DNA of 64,000 bases from Timema cristinae (taxonomy: Eukaryota; Arthropoda; Insecta; Phasmatodea; Timematidae), in assembly GCA_039000515.1 (NCBI GenBank), contig JBCFYV010002255.1, forward strand, positions 23,557,963 through 23,621,962, read 5' to 3'. The translations under genes and the position numbers were made by a program. The notes under the pieces are model-generated. The model made no database searches, had not been told where the DNA came from, and saw only the letters and a list, made by a program, of their open reading frames with translations. Numbering within the stretch: the first letter of the stretch is position 1; each line of letters starts with the position of its first letter. Of the stretch, positions 24,403 through 36,460 are shown one piece after another.

Positions 24403-25621
24403 CAGGGTGTCTACCAACACTGGAAATATATTTTATCTTAGATACTGGAAATACTGGAATTTTTAATCAAATACTGGAAAAATATTCAACCTTTTTTACA
24501 TTGAGTGAAATGTTGGATTAAGCATTTTGAGACCCCTGGTATTATTTAGACTACTGACAGTTCTCTTTTGACCACCCCTGATATTATTTGGACTATGACA
24601 GTTTCTTTGACACCTGATATTATGACTACTGATGTTCTATTTTTACCACCCCTCTATTACTCCCCCTCTGGTCTATCTTGTTTGCCACACAATTAGATGA
24701 CCTTGCAGTGGGGATGTTTGCTTCACTTGCTGACCTTTTTATTCTCAGTCTCTACACCAAGCCCTCCCTCCCCCTTACTTACTAGAAAAAGAAACTAATA
24801 ACGATTTTGAAAAAATATTTTGTTTTTGGGTTTTATATCTTAATTTTTAATAATGCTAGGTAACTGCACTTATCATTATTTCCAAGTAATTTTTATCAAC
24901 ATAATATATGTTGGTTATTTTTCATTGAAAATTCTGTATATTTATTACAAACATCAGGTCATGAGGCAAGCACTTTACCCCAAGACCACCGAGGTCGACG
25001 GTGGTAAATTCATTCAAAAAATGTATGTATGTGTGTGTGTTCACGCGCATGTACATTCACGTGTATTAAAGATGGATCAGATCCACCTTTTTTCAAATCT
25101 GAAGCTTCATTTTGCCATAAAATCCCATAGTTAAAATTTGAATTTTAGAAAATATTGTAAGCATAACATTTAACTTTCCCAATGACTAGGATTTTTTCCT
25201 TCACTTCTGACTTTGTTTACATTAAATGGTAAATTAATGATCTGGGGTTTGGTTTGTTAGATTTTTCCTATCATTATTTTGGTTTTAACCCCAAGAAACT
25301 ATTTAACTATTTTAATAGCTTTAAAAAATAACTCAAACTAAGTAACTATTTAAAAAAATTATATTTGAGTTTGAATCCATGCATATTCCCTGTGGGTTCG
25401 AGGGTCCCATTCTTAGTATATTCTAGAATATAGGCGTCAATACACTTGATTCTTGATGTAAAAATGATTAACTATGACAGACCTAGGCCTACCCTAACTT
25501 TCTATCACTATATGATTTTTAAATAGGGATTGTTTGTCTCTGAGTACCTTTCATATAGATATACTGGATTTCTTAAAAAACATATACTGGGTCTCAAAAC
25601 TATAGTCAGGTAGACACCCTG
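24403..25621. mobile_element. DNA element with 13-bp TIRs and TTGAAA flanks
   Basis: CAGGGTGTCTACC begins the element at 24403 and its exact inverse GGTAGACACCCTG ends it at 25621. TTGAAA abuts both ends (24397-24402 and 25622-25627). Just inside both ends lie repeats of ATACTGGA on the left and TATACTGG on the right. The 1.2-kb interior has no recognisable transposase. At ~24955-25005 an inverted tRNA-like head fragment (GGTGGTCTTGGGGTAAAG in reverse) is included. The superfamily is not settled; the direct repeat is 6 bp, not hAT's usual 8. Confidence 0.68.
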
Positions 25622-26572
25622 TTGAAAGTATCTGCTATATTTGTGAGTATAGATAAAGATGTGCCAATTCACACTGCAACAAAATGTCCGCGGACATTTT
25701 TAATGCCTATAGGCTTGAGTTGCTATATTGTTGTGTAATGTAGGTGACCACGTGCTCTTTAAAATGTCCACATGGACACCCAACTGATCGCTCAGAGAGT
25801 GATCTGAAAACATCCGTATCGCGGACACCTATGTCGTTCTGCGATACTGTGGACACCAATGTGAATTGCCCCATTTGATAAGTTGGGAAGAGATTTCTAC
25901 AGAATGTCCAACCTCGATACAAGTGTGAAATGGCCTTTAGTATATCATTAAAATATACAATTCCAAGATGGGGAGAGGCAGGTTGGTAAAGACGTGTAAA
26001 TCCCTATTAGTCAAAATAAATATGTATGGTTGCCTAGGCTACCTTTATTATGAAACTTGATCAGACAGAGACCCCTTTCTTTTGTAGTCTAGATTTTAAT
26101 ATTATGAGTGAAATAAATGTACTTAATGTTGCTGAAAAAGTAAAGGAGTGCACAGGCCAATTTTTTGGTTCAGCAAAGTTAAATCAAATATTACTCAAAC
26201 TGAATCAAAATTTTAACCGTTTTTAATCATTATGTGTTTATAATCAAGATTGTTGTGTGTAAATAAATGTTTCCATTCATTGTAAAACACTGAATATGAA
26301 TTATAATTATTATTATTTTACTAATATAATTTTTAAATTTTGTAAATGACAGTAAATATTGTTATTGCAACATGTAACTCTGTTATTACTGACACATTTA
26401 TACACTAGATTCGCGATTATACACTTTCAAGTGGTGGCATTCTGGACCGGATAACTGAAAAGCTGGATAGTTCGGAATTTGAGTGTAGATAATTTTCAAT
26501 ATGGGTTTGCCTAATTTTTTAATTTTCACAGAACATTTAACTTTATTTTTTATATCTCTTTTATTGTTTTTA

Positions 26573-26775
26573 TTACCGTGTCTTACTACCTGTTTGGGCT
26601 ATACTCTAAAGTACTAATTGCGCTGATCAGTTAGGAACTGGGAAGGCTTAATATAGAGGAAATGAACCAACATTCGTGTGGAGGGAAAGGGATAACTGTT
26701 TAGAGAAAACCACCCCAAGTTCACCCAAGCAAGATTCAAACCTCGATGTCCTCGCCAGTCTAGCTCAATTGTTTT
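26573..26775 (-). repeat. SINE family B, degenerate
   Basis: Read on the minus strand it has GAGGTTTGAATCTTGC, the central AACTTGGGGTGGTTTTCT and the tail CAAACAGGTAGTAAGACA. It lies in DNA with ACCGGATAACTGAAAAGC-type motifs (26440), which may be a pogo-like remnant. Confidence 0.7.
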
Positions 26776-27365
26776 AATAGAATTCGCCCATTTTCTGATT
26801 GTGATGTAAATTAGGAAACAGTAATTGTAGGGGGACGGTAAAAATTAAATGTAAAAGAAATTCTTAAATTTTTACTATACATTACTTTATTTTGGAAAGG
26901 GAACATTGGCTACGACGCAAGAACAAGTGAAAATAGAAAATAGAGCATCAAATGTATCACATACATTCAGTAAATGTTTTATACTGGATATGTACTGGTT
27001 CATTTATTTTAAAACCATTTTGTTAACACTGAGAACCGGGCCGGATAGTCACGACTTGTGTATTTATATAAAACTAATATTTATAATTTAATAATTAGAT
27101 ATTATTAAATCTACTTTTTCTTAAGTTGAATATTTTTATTTCTGAATTTAGATTCTAATGAAACATTATAAATTAACTTTTACATATGGAAATATTTATG
27201 TATTTATGAAAATATATAGTATATATTGTCATAAATACATGAATATTATAGACCATATACTGTATTTACCCACCTCCCTATCATTCCTCCCAATTATGTT
27301 AGTTGCATCACAATTCTTTAAGTTCTTATTGAAAATATAAATATAATGCAAATTAAAGATGGGAC

Positions 27366-27720
27366 CAGGGGCATAACAAGGATAGTTGATGCCCAATGCT
27401 GGTCTCAATTTTGGCACCCCCTATTGGTGTGGAAACCCAAATACTTATAAGAAACTTAATAAGAGCTTAAATAAAAATTCCTCTTTAAAGGCAGCAATGC
27501 AAAAAACTTGTAAAATTTAAAATCATAATATAATAATAATTAAAAATATTAGTTTTACATAGATTTTTTATAATTATTATTATATTATTTATTTTTGTTA
27601 ATTCCCAGTATAATAAATATTGTATCAACTTATTTTAAACTTTTTTTTTTACACTATAACACCCCTTGACGGTGGTACTGGGTGCAGACCCTATACCCCC
27701 ACCTTTTTGTGACACCACTA
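27366..27720. mobile_element. hAT-like MITE (355 bp)
   Basis: It begins CAGGGGCATAACAAGG and ends TTGTGACACCACTA, a diverged CAG...CTG-type pair, with GATGGGAC (27358-27365) and GATGAGAC (27721-27728) on its borders (7 of 8). The subterminal DNA is G-rich on the left and C-rich on the right. No coding content. Confidence 0.6.
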
Positions 27721-28169
27721 GATGAGACAGATCCACAATTTCACAAATTTGAATCTTCATTTTGCTTGCAAATCTAGATCAGAATCTTTTAAAGCATGAT
27801 AAATATAAGTTTACTAGCTAGATGTATGAAATTCAAGCTAAAATATAAATAGTAGCATATAAATGCTACAATTTTTTTTTTTTTGTTATGCATTCAGTAT
27901 ACCTTTCATGCATTCATTTAAGTGGTTAATTAATGGTTTGGAGTCTGTTATGTTTTTACTATTATTCAGCTGGGTTGAAAAACAAAAAAATAAGCAGCAA
28001 AATATATATAAAACAAATTCCAATTCAAAAAATGTTTTAAACAAATATGTATTATATTTGAAAGAAATATAATACAACTACCTCTTAAAGCAAAAAGAAG
28101 GTTTCCTTATAGATAAAATAAATATGTATATCTTGTTAATCTCAAATCAGATATCTTATCAAAAGTCTT

Positions 28170-28477
28170 TAAAGGGGGATAGAAGGGGATGCGAAAAAAT
28201 AAGTTTTTTTTTTCGTTTTTATAGCAAAACATTTTTTTCACTAAAATAAATAAAATATTGCTCCAGTACAAACATATAGTTTAATTTTTTTCACACATAG
28301 ATATTAAAAGTTCCTGAATATCTGTCATGAGCATGGTGGCTTATCTAACAAACTTTTTAAATACAGTGAAAAAGTTTTCATTAAATTCAAGAACACCCTC
28401 GACCGATATTAAGAAAATGTTAAGGTCACCATGTAAAAATCTCGTTTTCTCACATCCCCTTGCATCCCACCTTAGTG
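28170..28477. mobile_element. Small MITE with imperfect terminal repeats
   Basis: The left end AAGGGGGATAGAAGGGGATG pairs imperfectly with the inverse of the right end CATCCCCTTGCATCCCACCTT. The left interior (GCTCCAGTACAAACATATAG) is also found at about 32276-32296, so the family has at least one more partial copy in the window. Non-coding. Confidence 0.45.
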
Positions 28478-29702
28478 TTTCTAAGGTATCATCCATAGTA
28501 TAAATGTCAAAAAAACTTTATTATATTTGTTGGCTCAAAACTATTTATAATTATAGGATGAACTTAACAACTGGCTCTAGACCAGTAATTTAACACTTGA
28601 CTGAATGTCTGAATGTTAACATTTATGTACTATTTGTAAATTTTTATTATTCTACTATATTTATATTTCCTCCTATGTTCATAATTTTTTCCAAGATACA
28701 CATTCGAGATTCCAAGGTAAATTAGAGATTTGGCTTTCTAAGATAGTGGATTCGACCCAACTCCAGTTTTTATTGTATGTTGACCTACACACTTGACAGA
28801 AATTTGTTGGTCCAAAATATTAAAACACAACAAAGTAATTTTGGTGTCACCTAGGTAGAATTGAGCAAGGCACTGTTTACAGTCTGATTTAGGTAAGAAA
28901 GGAACTTTTTTTTTTCAACTTTTAAAAGTGTTCATAACCATTTTAATACACTTGTACCTAACTAAATAAATATGGAAGAACTGCATTTGATCTGTAGCTA
29001 AGATAATAATCAAAACCTAAGAAATAATACTAATAATAAAGTATGATCAATGCTGATTCATTTGTTTGTATTTTCTAAAAACTTATAACTAGAGTTGGCT
29101 CTAATCTACTATTTTACGAATCTGAATCTCCATTTTACCTTTGAATCTCGAATTTGAATGTCGGTTCTGAATGCTACAGAGGGAGGCTAAAATAAATTTC
29201 ACTTGGTTTTTTTTTACTAAAGAATGATATACTTAGATAGGAATCCTATATAGTTGACCTGCCATTCTAATTTTTTCTTACTGGAGAAGGGATCTGATGT
29301 GTTGTTTTTAAACATGAATTTTTGGGCTGAATATTTTCTCACAATTGTCTATGTCTTGCCTTATTATTATTTATATATTTAATGAATTCATAATTTGCCG
29401 CTTTTTGTTCACTTTGTTTATGATGTGTTTTGTACACTTTGTTTATGATGTTTTTTTGTACATTTTGTTTACGGTGTGTTTTGTAAGGTGGACATTCTTA
29501 ATCATGATTAATAGTTCAGGCTACTACTTTACATTTCTAAGTCTTAATTTAATTTTGTTATTTTTTGAGACTGGCATTATTATAACTAGGGAGCGAATTC
29601 TGAGGCACCAAAAATGTTTAAAATGGGTAGGTAATTGGGAAGTAAAAATATGGGATATAGGCACATAGGGAAAAAAAAACACCAATAGGCAATGTTTAAT
29701 TG

Positions 29703-29940
29703 ATTTTACTACCTACTCATTTGGGCTGTGCTCATACATTTTACTATTTACGCTAATATGCTAGGGCTTAGGAAGGTGGAATTTAGATGAAGTGTAGCTG
29801 CACTTTGTGGAGGGAGAGTGGAAAACCATCTAGTAAAACGTGCCTTAATTACACCGGACAAATATCTCTTTCCTTTATCTGCAGTCCACTCTACTGCGAG
29901 AGTGACACCTTAGCCCATTCAACCACTGAAGTTGGTCATA
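29703..29940 (-). repeat. SINE family C, degenerate
   Basis: On the minus strand: head CCAACTTCAGTGGTTGAATG, central TGGTTTTCCACTCTCCCTCC, tail AGCCCAAATGAGTAGGTAGT. Several changes in the B box. Confidence 0.7.
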
Positions 29941-30171
29941 TGGTGTTAATCAATAGATTTTCAGTAGTGAAATGGGTTATATTTTTAAATATAAGGTTTT
30001 TATAATTTTAAAAGGTGAGTTCTACTTCACACGATGTCAAGGGATAAAATTTAAAATTTGCCGTTTCTGGAGAAGTTAAAACTTTTCTTTTTCAACAGCA
30101 TGTGTTTTCCTCCCAAGATGTCTCCCACTGATCCCATTGACCTTCACCCAATTTATGCTTATTGTAAGCTA

Positions 30172-31028
30172 CAGGGTGATTCACTCGGGACTGAACACTT
30201 ATTTTATTAATTTACTCATGTTTGGAAAGTCACATTTAAATAGTATGGATTGTAAAACAAACCATGGCTCATGACAAATAAGAATGTATATGGAAGATGC
30301 TGGAAGTGCCCACCACCAGTGTCCAAACACATATTCACCTGACGCTCCATATTGGTGAATGTGTGATGTAGCATAGCGACGTTGATGGCAGCATTTTCAC
30401 GTCTGATGTTGTCTTTCAATTCCTCAATCGACCTTGGCTTGTTGGCATAAACACCACCTTTAAAAAAAAGTCTCCATAGGAAAAATCTGGGGGTGTCCGG
30501 CCGGGAGACCTAGGTGGCCACATGTTTTTAGAGATAATCCTGTCTTGGAAAAAACTGCCTACTTCTGCCATGCTAATATTGGAGGTGTGGCAAGTTGCAC
30601 CGTCCTCCGTCACCTTGGGTCGTCTGCCCGTATGCAGATCCACAAGTTTCCCGTTCTTTCCAGCTTCTTTGCCATGTTCGAAATGGTGGCTCTGGTGGGT
30701 GGTGTACGTCCATCAAATTTATTCAGATATCTCCTCTGACATTGTTTGAAAGAACCGGTCACCCAGTACTGACGCACAATGAACACACACTCTTCATTTG
30801 AGTACACCATCTTTCTTCTGCGACTCACATTGTCTGATTAGACACGCTTCCCCACTAATGTCTAGAGAGACGGCGTGTCATTGTGGTGCCCAACTGGCCA
30901 GGGGGGGAGACATGTCTTTCCAAGTATTACTTGTAGACTGCTTCGTCATAAGATAAAGAATTGTCCCGTTCGTGTTTCATAGCTTATATTATACAAAATA
31001 AGTGTTCAGTCCCGAGTGAATCACCCTG
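30172..31028 (-). mobile_element. Internally deleted mariner-type transposon with 34-bp perfect TIRs
   Basis: The ends are perfect inverted repeats of at least 34 bases starting CAGGGTGATTCACTCGGGAC, and the element is flanked on both sides by TA, the Tc1/mariner target duplication. Length is 857 bases. Transposase pieces lie on the minus strand: a helix-turn-helix part (30828 down to ~30620, with YSNEECVFIV and ISNMAKKLERTG, like the DUF4817 domain), then directly the third part of the DDE domain (DGATCHTSN, NMWPPRSPGRTPPDF) and a C-terminal part (NVAMLHHTFTNMERQVNMCL) ending at 30216. The region with the first two catalytic acids is absent, and two frame changes break the rest. Perfect ends suggest recent movement driven by an intact relative. 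Confidence 0.93.
30216..30828 (-). pseudogene. Deleted mariner transposase (DUF4817 HTH fused to DDE C-terminal part)
   Basis: The ATG lies at 30828. The HTH domain is followed by a linker read in the next frame (DLHTGRRPKVTED) and then immediately DGATCHTSN, which in intact relatives lies about 150 residues further on. A second frame change separates DFSYGDFFLKVV from DNIRRENAAINVAMLHHTF. The first two DDE acids are missing, so it cannot be an active enzyme. It could still bind the TIRs if the HTH part were expressed. Confidence 0.85.
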
Positions 31029-33774
31029 TATTTAACAAGTTTCTGTTTTCAAACCTACTTCAAAAAATTATGCCACAACTTACAATTTCTAAGAAACTGG
31101 ACACACTCTTTCAGCATAAATCCATACCATATGAAAATGAAATGCATATTTACCTTAACTACCTATAGTTTACAATCAAGGAAAAGAGAAGGGCAAATAG
31201 GCAAAATCTGGTCCCTAGTTATAACAATACAGGACAATGAACTTTGAATATAAATGTAAGTTTTAGATTACATATTTTTGTCAAAGCTTAGTTTTTAAGC
31301 CAAAACTATTTTTCAAGGTGAAGATGAAATGAACAAGTTTGAATTTGTATGAATCTTCGAGATTAAAACAATTCAGAAAAGCTGTATATAATTGTTGGTA
31401 TTTTAGTGTTATTACTTTTTACTGTTATTTCAAACTTTTGTTATTTAATTGTTGACAAGGCTTGGGAAAAAACTATCAATAATTCTAAAATAAATTGCTA
31501 CATCAAGCTTACATTACAATGTTTTAATATTTATTGTGCCTATTTAGTTATTTAAAAACATATTATTTAGATATATATTTAACCTGACATCAAAGAAACA
31601 TTGTACAGTGAAATCTTTCTTAATGGACACATCTGAATAAAGGATACTTCTTTTAAGTCAGGACAGCTTAAATTTCACTGGCAAAATAACATTGGCTCTT
31701 ACAATGAAACAATCTCCTAATAACGAAAATGGACACTGTTATGGCATATTTATAGTATCTTACTGTAGGTATGTCAGGAATGCAATTGTCTCGTTTTAGG
31801 TGTGAGCAGTACCACCTTCCCTCTCTAATGAAGCCTACTTAAAATCAATTATGGCACCTCATCATTTCTCCCACCCCTTCCAAGCCATCAGCAGGGGATG
31901 TTACAGCGATTGGCTGTAATTGTGCACACACATACAGTACAGAAGGCCAACTGTCCACATTGCATTTAATTTGCATACCGTTTTGTGAATTAAGTAATTT
32001 GTACAGTAAGCTATGTGCATTATTTATTAGTCTTAATTACCTACACACAATACTCTACAGTGCCGTAATTAAAAGTTTTGTGGTTAATATCCACAGTATT
32101 GCAAGTTCAAATAGATAAAATTTTGTTAAAGAATTGTAATTAAAAATATATAATTTTTTTCCTAGTAAAGATGGTGTCTGCTATTAAGGTAGAGTGTAGA
32201 GGACACAAGAAAAGCTAAGTCTTTTGCGGTTTTTATATCAAACTATATTTTGATCAAAAGAAATACAATATTGCTTCAGTACAAACATAGAGTTTAATTT
32301 TCTTCACATGATGACCTCATCGCTTCTTTAATTGTTGGTTTTATAAAAATATATTTCATATAAAAGTTTTTTATTTTTAATAGTAACTACAATTTTGCAA
32401 TAAGTTATTTGGTATCTCAAATAGTTGCAAAGATATGGAAATTACAGCTTCTGTAAAGTACCCTAAAAGTCATTTTCATGGAAAAATGAAAATAGCCAAT
32501 TTATTTATAATCTTAATCAACACCTAGATACGAATTTTAATCAATCGTTAAAGTCGATTTTTTCTCTTTTCACCCTTTATTAAACTACTCTTAATTTTAA
32601 GTTTAAACAGACACACAGTCAGACAGCATTGCAAAGAGCACTTTTTAGGGTTCTGGGGGTCATGAGACGTTGACATCCATCAACATTTCAGATTAGATTT
32701 TTTTTTTTTTAAGTCACAATACTTTACCTTTTGTGTTCGAAAAGTTCAAACATTTAAATATTTGCATATAGCTTGAAAGTTATTGGTTTTATAAAATTAT
32801 GCTTTGAATAAAATATTTTTATTATAAATAGATCTACATATTTGTAATATAAGTAATTTCATATATTGAATAGTTTTGGAGATATGATATAAAAATGATA
32901 ATTTATGCACCAAACCGGAGCCCTTAAAGTCATTTTGCCACAATATAGAGATTAGCCATTTTGTTTGGATATTAGAATGTTTAGAAATGAAATTTAATCA
33001 AAATCATTAAAACCGATTTTGAGAAAATCTAGTTTTTCTCTTTTTGCCCTTCAGTATTCTACCCTTAATTTTATGATTAGATATCCAATTCCAAAAAACC
33101 CTCGAGGCAACCATGTGAAAACCCTAAATACTAAGTTTTAGCCTGATTGATAAAATAGTTTAGATTCTAGTTGGAGGTATAGGACAGACGGACGGAAATT
33201 CAAAAACTAGTTTTTCGGGTTTGGGGGGGGGGTCATGAAATGTTGAGATTCATCAAAATCTTGAGTTAGATTTTTTTGACAATCACAATACTTTCTCTAA
33301 CTGTAAGATAGTGAGAAAGTAAAAAGTGACTTAAAAATAAACTTACTTCTGGTTTGGCTCTCGATATGACACGTTTTCTGTAATAACTAAAGCAAATTGT
33401 ATTATTTTTATATTGTTAGGCTTAGCATACAATTTACACTGTTATTAAAATATTAAAGTTGATACATTGCTTGTTAAAAAAAAGAACAATATTTTGGTTA
33501 AATTATTATTAAAAGTGCAAAATTTAATACACTTCAAAATCACAGTAGATCCGTGCCGACTCGGGTCAAGAAACAAAACTTATTTTCCCCTTCGAGAATC
33601 CCATATGTTAAGTGGTCTGCTTACTCCTACCAGGTTGGTTTATTTGAGATGATCCTTAGATATGCGTAGCTCATCAAATCTTTGTTATGCATGTAGAGTT
33701 GTCAAAGCACAAACAACATCATTATTGAATAAAACAATTGATTTTGGAAATGGAAGGGGGTTAGCTTCAGGGGA
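31029..33774. other. Intergenic DNA, repeat-derived
   Basis: 31600-31800 contains TACAGTGAAATCTTTCTTAA, like pogo/Tigger MITE starts, without a matching right end. From 32210 a partial copy of the 28170 MITE and then the unclassified repeat family follow. No gene is seen. Confidence 0.45.
32320..33310 (+). repeat. Unclassified interspersed repeat, two adjacent diverged copies
   Basis: Blocks at 32334-32600 and 32780-33310 share TTGGTTTTATAAAA, AAAGTCATTTT, GCCATTTTGTT-like, AATTTTAATCAA and TTTTTCTCTTTT in the same order. A third copy lies at 53465-54040. The long copies end with GACAGACGGA and ATCACAATACTTTCTCT. No protein frame or terminal repeats were recognised. Confidence 0.7.
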
Positions 33775-34018
33775 AGCCCGCTTCAGCGGCCAAGTGGTTT
33801 AAGACGTCACTATCGTGTTAGACTGGCCTGTTGATGACGGGAGGATTGGGGCTTGAATCCCGGTCAGGTCTACTGATGGTGTTTTTCCTGGTTTCCCACT
33901 CTCCTTTCACACTAATGCTGGTATATTATCTCTAAAATGGTTCCTTCCTCATCCCTACCCCATTAGAGTAATAATCATGCACATAGCCTGGGTAGTAAGA
34001 TGTGTTGATAAAAAAAAA
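33775..34018 (+). repeat. SINE family C
   Basis: Head CCCGCTTCAGCGGCCAAGTG, B-box GCTTGAATCCCGG, central TTTTTCCTGGTTTCCCACTC, short tail GGGTAGTAAGATGTG, then an A-run. Confidence 0.85.
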
Positions 34019-34511
34019 CTAGGTGGAAACATCTGAGAAGGAAAGTATAAAAACCAGGGGAGTCATGACCCCCTCCTGCGTTGTTGGTGATATTCTGGTT
34101 CCTACGCAGTTAAATGTTGCTTAAAAACTATCGTTAGACACAGGAAGGCTCCTAAATATCGAAGTGGCTGTTTCAGGGCATTTTTGTACTGGTAAATGTC
34201 TTAAGTTGAGCAACATTTGACAGTGGTGTTTAAATGAACAACACTGTTGACATCACACGAATCATATGTCTAGTTGTTGTGTCAGGATATGACTGTCCCG
34301 GTCACAGATAGCCTTTTAAATACGAGTTCTTCTGATGCATTAATTGCACAGTACACAAAGGTTGGTTATTTACATGAGTTTAATTAACAAAGTCGTAGGA
34401 TTTGAAGGAAGCTCAACTCTAAATAGAGTAGGCCAGGATTGAGGCCGGAGCAAGAAGGCTCATAGAATTCCACGGGGAAATGTCAAATGTAATGTTGACT
34501 TTTCAGATAAA

Positions 34512-34975
34512 TTGAGCCATTTGACTATAGAACAGGTAAAAATAACACAGCCAAGAGATTATCAGAAGCTATTTAGGGACTTGCTCTGCACGCCCATGTC
34601 TAAACACCAGATCTGTGCCGGGAATTTACAACCAATCACACAAAGAGCGTACTGCACACCGTGCTATAAACAAAAATTTAGTGTAGTAGATGGTAGGAAA
34701 GCAATTGACAATAAGATTTATAGCTCAAAGATATCCAGGAAACTAACCCTGGACATTAATTAAAGTTATAGTACAGAAAAAAGTCACCAGCATGAGAGAG
34801 AAAAATACAGGTTTTGTATAGATTATAGAGTACTTAATTCACTGACAAAACTGTATATTCTTCACAGTACTGGATATTACGTATGGATACCATACCATTG
34901 CTTTACATCTAGATGACCAATTGAAACCATCTTTTATCACCCCTAGAGTGTGTTCTGTTAGTCCAATAACTGTCG
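34512..34975 (+). pseudogene. Ty3/gypsy-type Pol relic
   Basis: The frame starts LSHLTIEQV and continues GNLQPITQRAYC, the stretch just before the reverse transcriptase in Ty3/gypsy Pol. After a gap come IDYRVLNSLTK and, in another frame, GYHTIALHLDDQ plus SFITPR, all RT motifs. Stops and shifts make it inactive. No LTRs are recognised at either side. Confidence 0.75.
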
Positions 34976-35524
34976 ACGATATTTCATACTTGGATACCAG
35001 TATGTGTGTTGAAAACGGCGTGTTTTATCAAAATATGTCTCAAACAAATGTTCATCAAACAATTATTCACAATAAATCTTAACATAATTTTTGTGATATG
35101 GAGGAGCTGTTAGGCCAAAATATTGATTTTTTAATACTTTAAAAATATGCCAATCTTAATCTCACCACCAAATGGTATACCCCGGAATATGAGTAACCTG
35201 AGGGATGTTGGGTTGAACCCTAGCAGAAACCAGGTGAAGTTGCAGACGAGAAACAGGAGACTGATCAGGGACAAAACCAACAAGCTTGGAACAGGGTCTG
35301 GGCAGGCTGGGAGTGAGAGGGTTGATGGTTGGTGAGAGATGAGCTAAGTCATAATCAGCACCCATACATAGCCTCCGGGAAGGTTACCACCAAGAGAAGG
35401 TCTATCTGAGGACCTACAAGTGGCAGCAGCTCCATTACTTAGGTGAAGGTCACGACAGGCTAAGTAAACCGATGACCAAAACCAACAAAAACAATCGAGA
35501 AAATAAAATAACATATTGGAAAAA

Positions 35525-35840
35525 TTGTTTACGAATAGGGACTCTGAACGTTGGAACACCGATGGGAGATTGTGGACATGATAGATGAGGTCTAAATGAG
35601 ACCAAATGGAGGGGACGTAGGGAATGACTTCATTCTGCATTGGATGGGAAATAATGGAGGATATACGGAGTAGGCTTCATAGTGAAAGAAAGGCGGCAGG
35701 TTTTATGAACAAATGGCAGAATAATAAAGATGACAAAGGAAAGAAGGTGGAAGTGATATAAGTATATGCCTCACAAATGGAGTGCCCAGCAGAAGTAAAA
35801 TACAAGTTTGAGGAAGATCTAGAAAGGCATATAAGAAACG
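35525..35840 (+). pseudogene. LINE endonuclease relic (5' end of a non-LTR retrotransposon)
   Basis: RIGTLNVGT at about 35530, followed over 300 bases by broken frames with GFIVKERRQV-like and VSAYAPQ-like remnants, resembles the start of the apurinic endonuclease domain of RTE-like LINEs. It is full of frame changes. About 330 bases upstream (35200-35525) may be the same element's 5' part. It could belong to the same family as the RT relic at 17229-17690 (inference). Confidence 0.55.
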
Positions 35841-36460
35841 TTTAAAATTTCGAGAACCTTATAAGTTATAAGGTTTTAGAAGTATTAAGTAAAGTCACAG
35901 TAAAATTACAGCTTCCTTTTTGTCTATAGTAGGCCTAATGCAGGCGGGTAGGTTGAAACCTTGTGTGGTTTCCCATCTGCAGACGTATCATGGCATGCAG
36001 TTTTACAACGGCTCTTATGAGAAGGAAGATGATAAATCATGATTCTACGTACATCAATGCCAAGGCTATCGTCGTGGAATGGATCGATCGAACTATCACG
36101 AACATGATGTGGTCATGTGGACGTTATTTTACAGCTGAAAGGATTGAATTGAGGGATCAATATGATTGGTTCTTTACTATACAAGTATAATCTATCAAGA
36201 CTAGACCTATCAACGTTTAAAACGACAGGTTTATACATACCCTCTATCTGCGTTCAAAAGCAATCTCTTTCACCGAACAATTTATAAGTCAGTGATAATC
36301 GTCGTGTCATTAAGCATAAGGTGGTTTTCGCAAAGGGCTGTAAGGCAAACTGGTCAGTAGAACTGTTTGAGACACGTAAGGTTAACGAGACGATTCGTAG
36401 AACTCGAAGATTTGAGAGGTAAACCTATCGTGGGAGGACTGTGATCTCGGTAAAGCTTAG

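Larger units (their letters stand above)
19891..29702. other. AT-rich intergenic DNA with MITEs
   Basis: No conserved coding region is visible. It holds the elements at 21795-22147, 24403-25621, 27366-27720 and 28170-28477 and a decayed SINE at 26573-26775. Several stretches with AGAGATGGG and GAATCCGAAT-like motifs (23370, 29090; also 10340) may be further old MITE ends. Confidence 0.5.

Noticed and set aside
30522..30801. Three overlapping plus-strand frames of 64-75 codons
   Set aside because: They are shadows of the mariner transposase coding on the minus strand.
31610..32060. Complete pogo/Tigger MITE
   Set aside because: The left end TACAGTGAAATC looks right, but no matching inverted right end or TA flank was found.
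35147..35640. Short plus- and minus-strand frames as host genes
   Set aside because: The stretch leads into LINE endonuclease motifs and the frames are short and overlapping.
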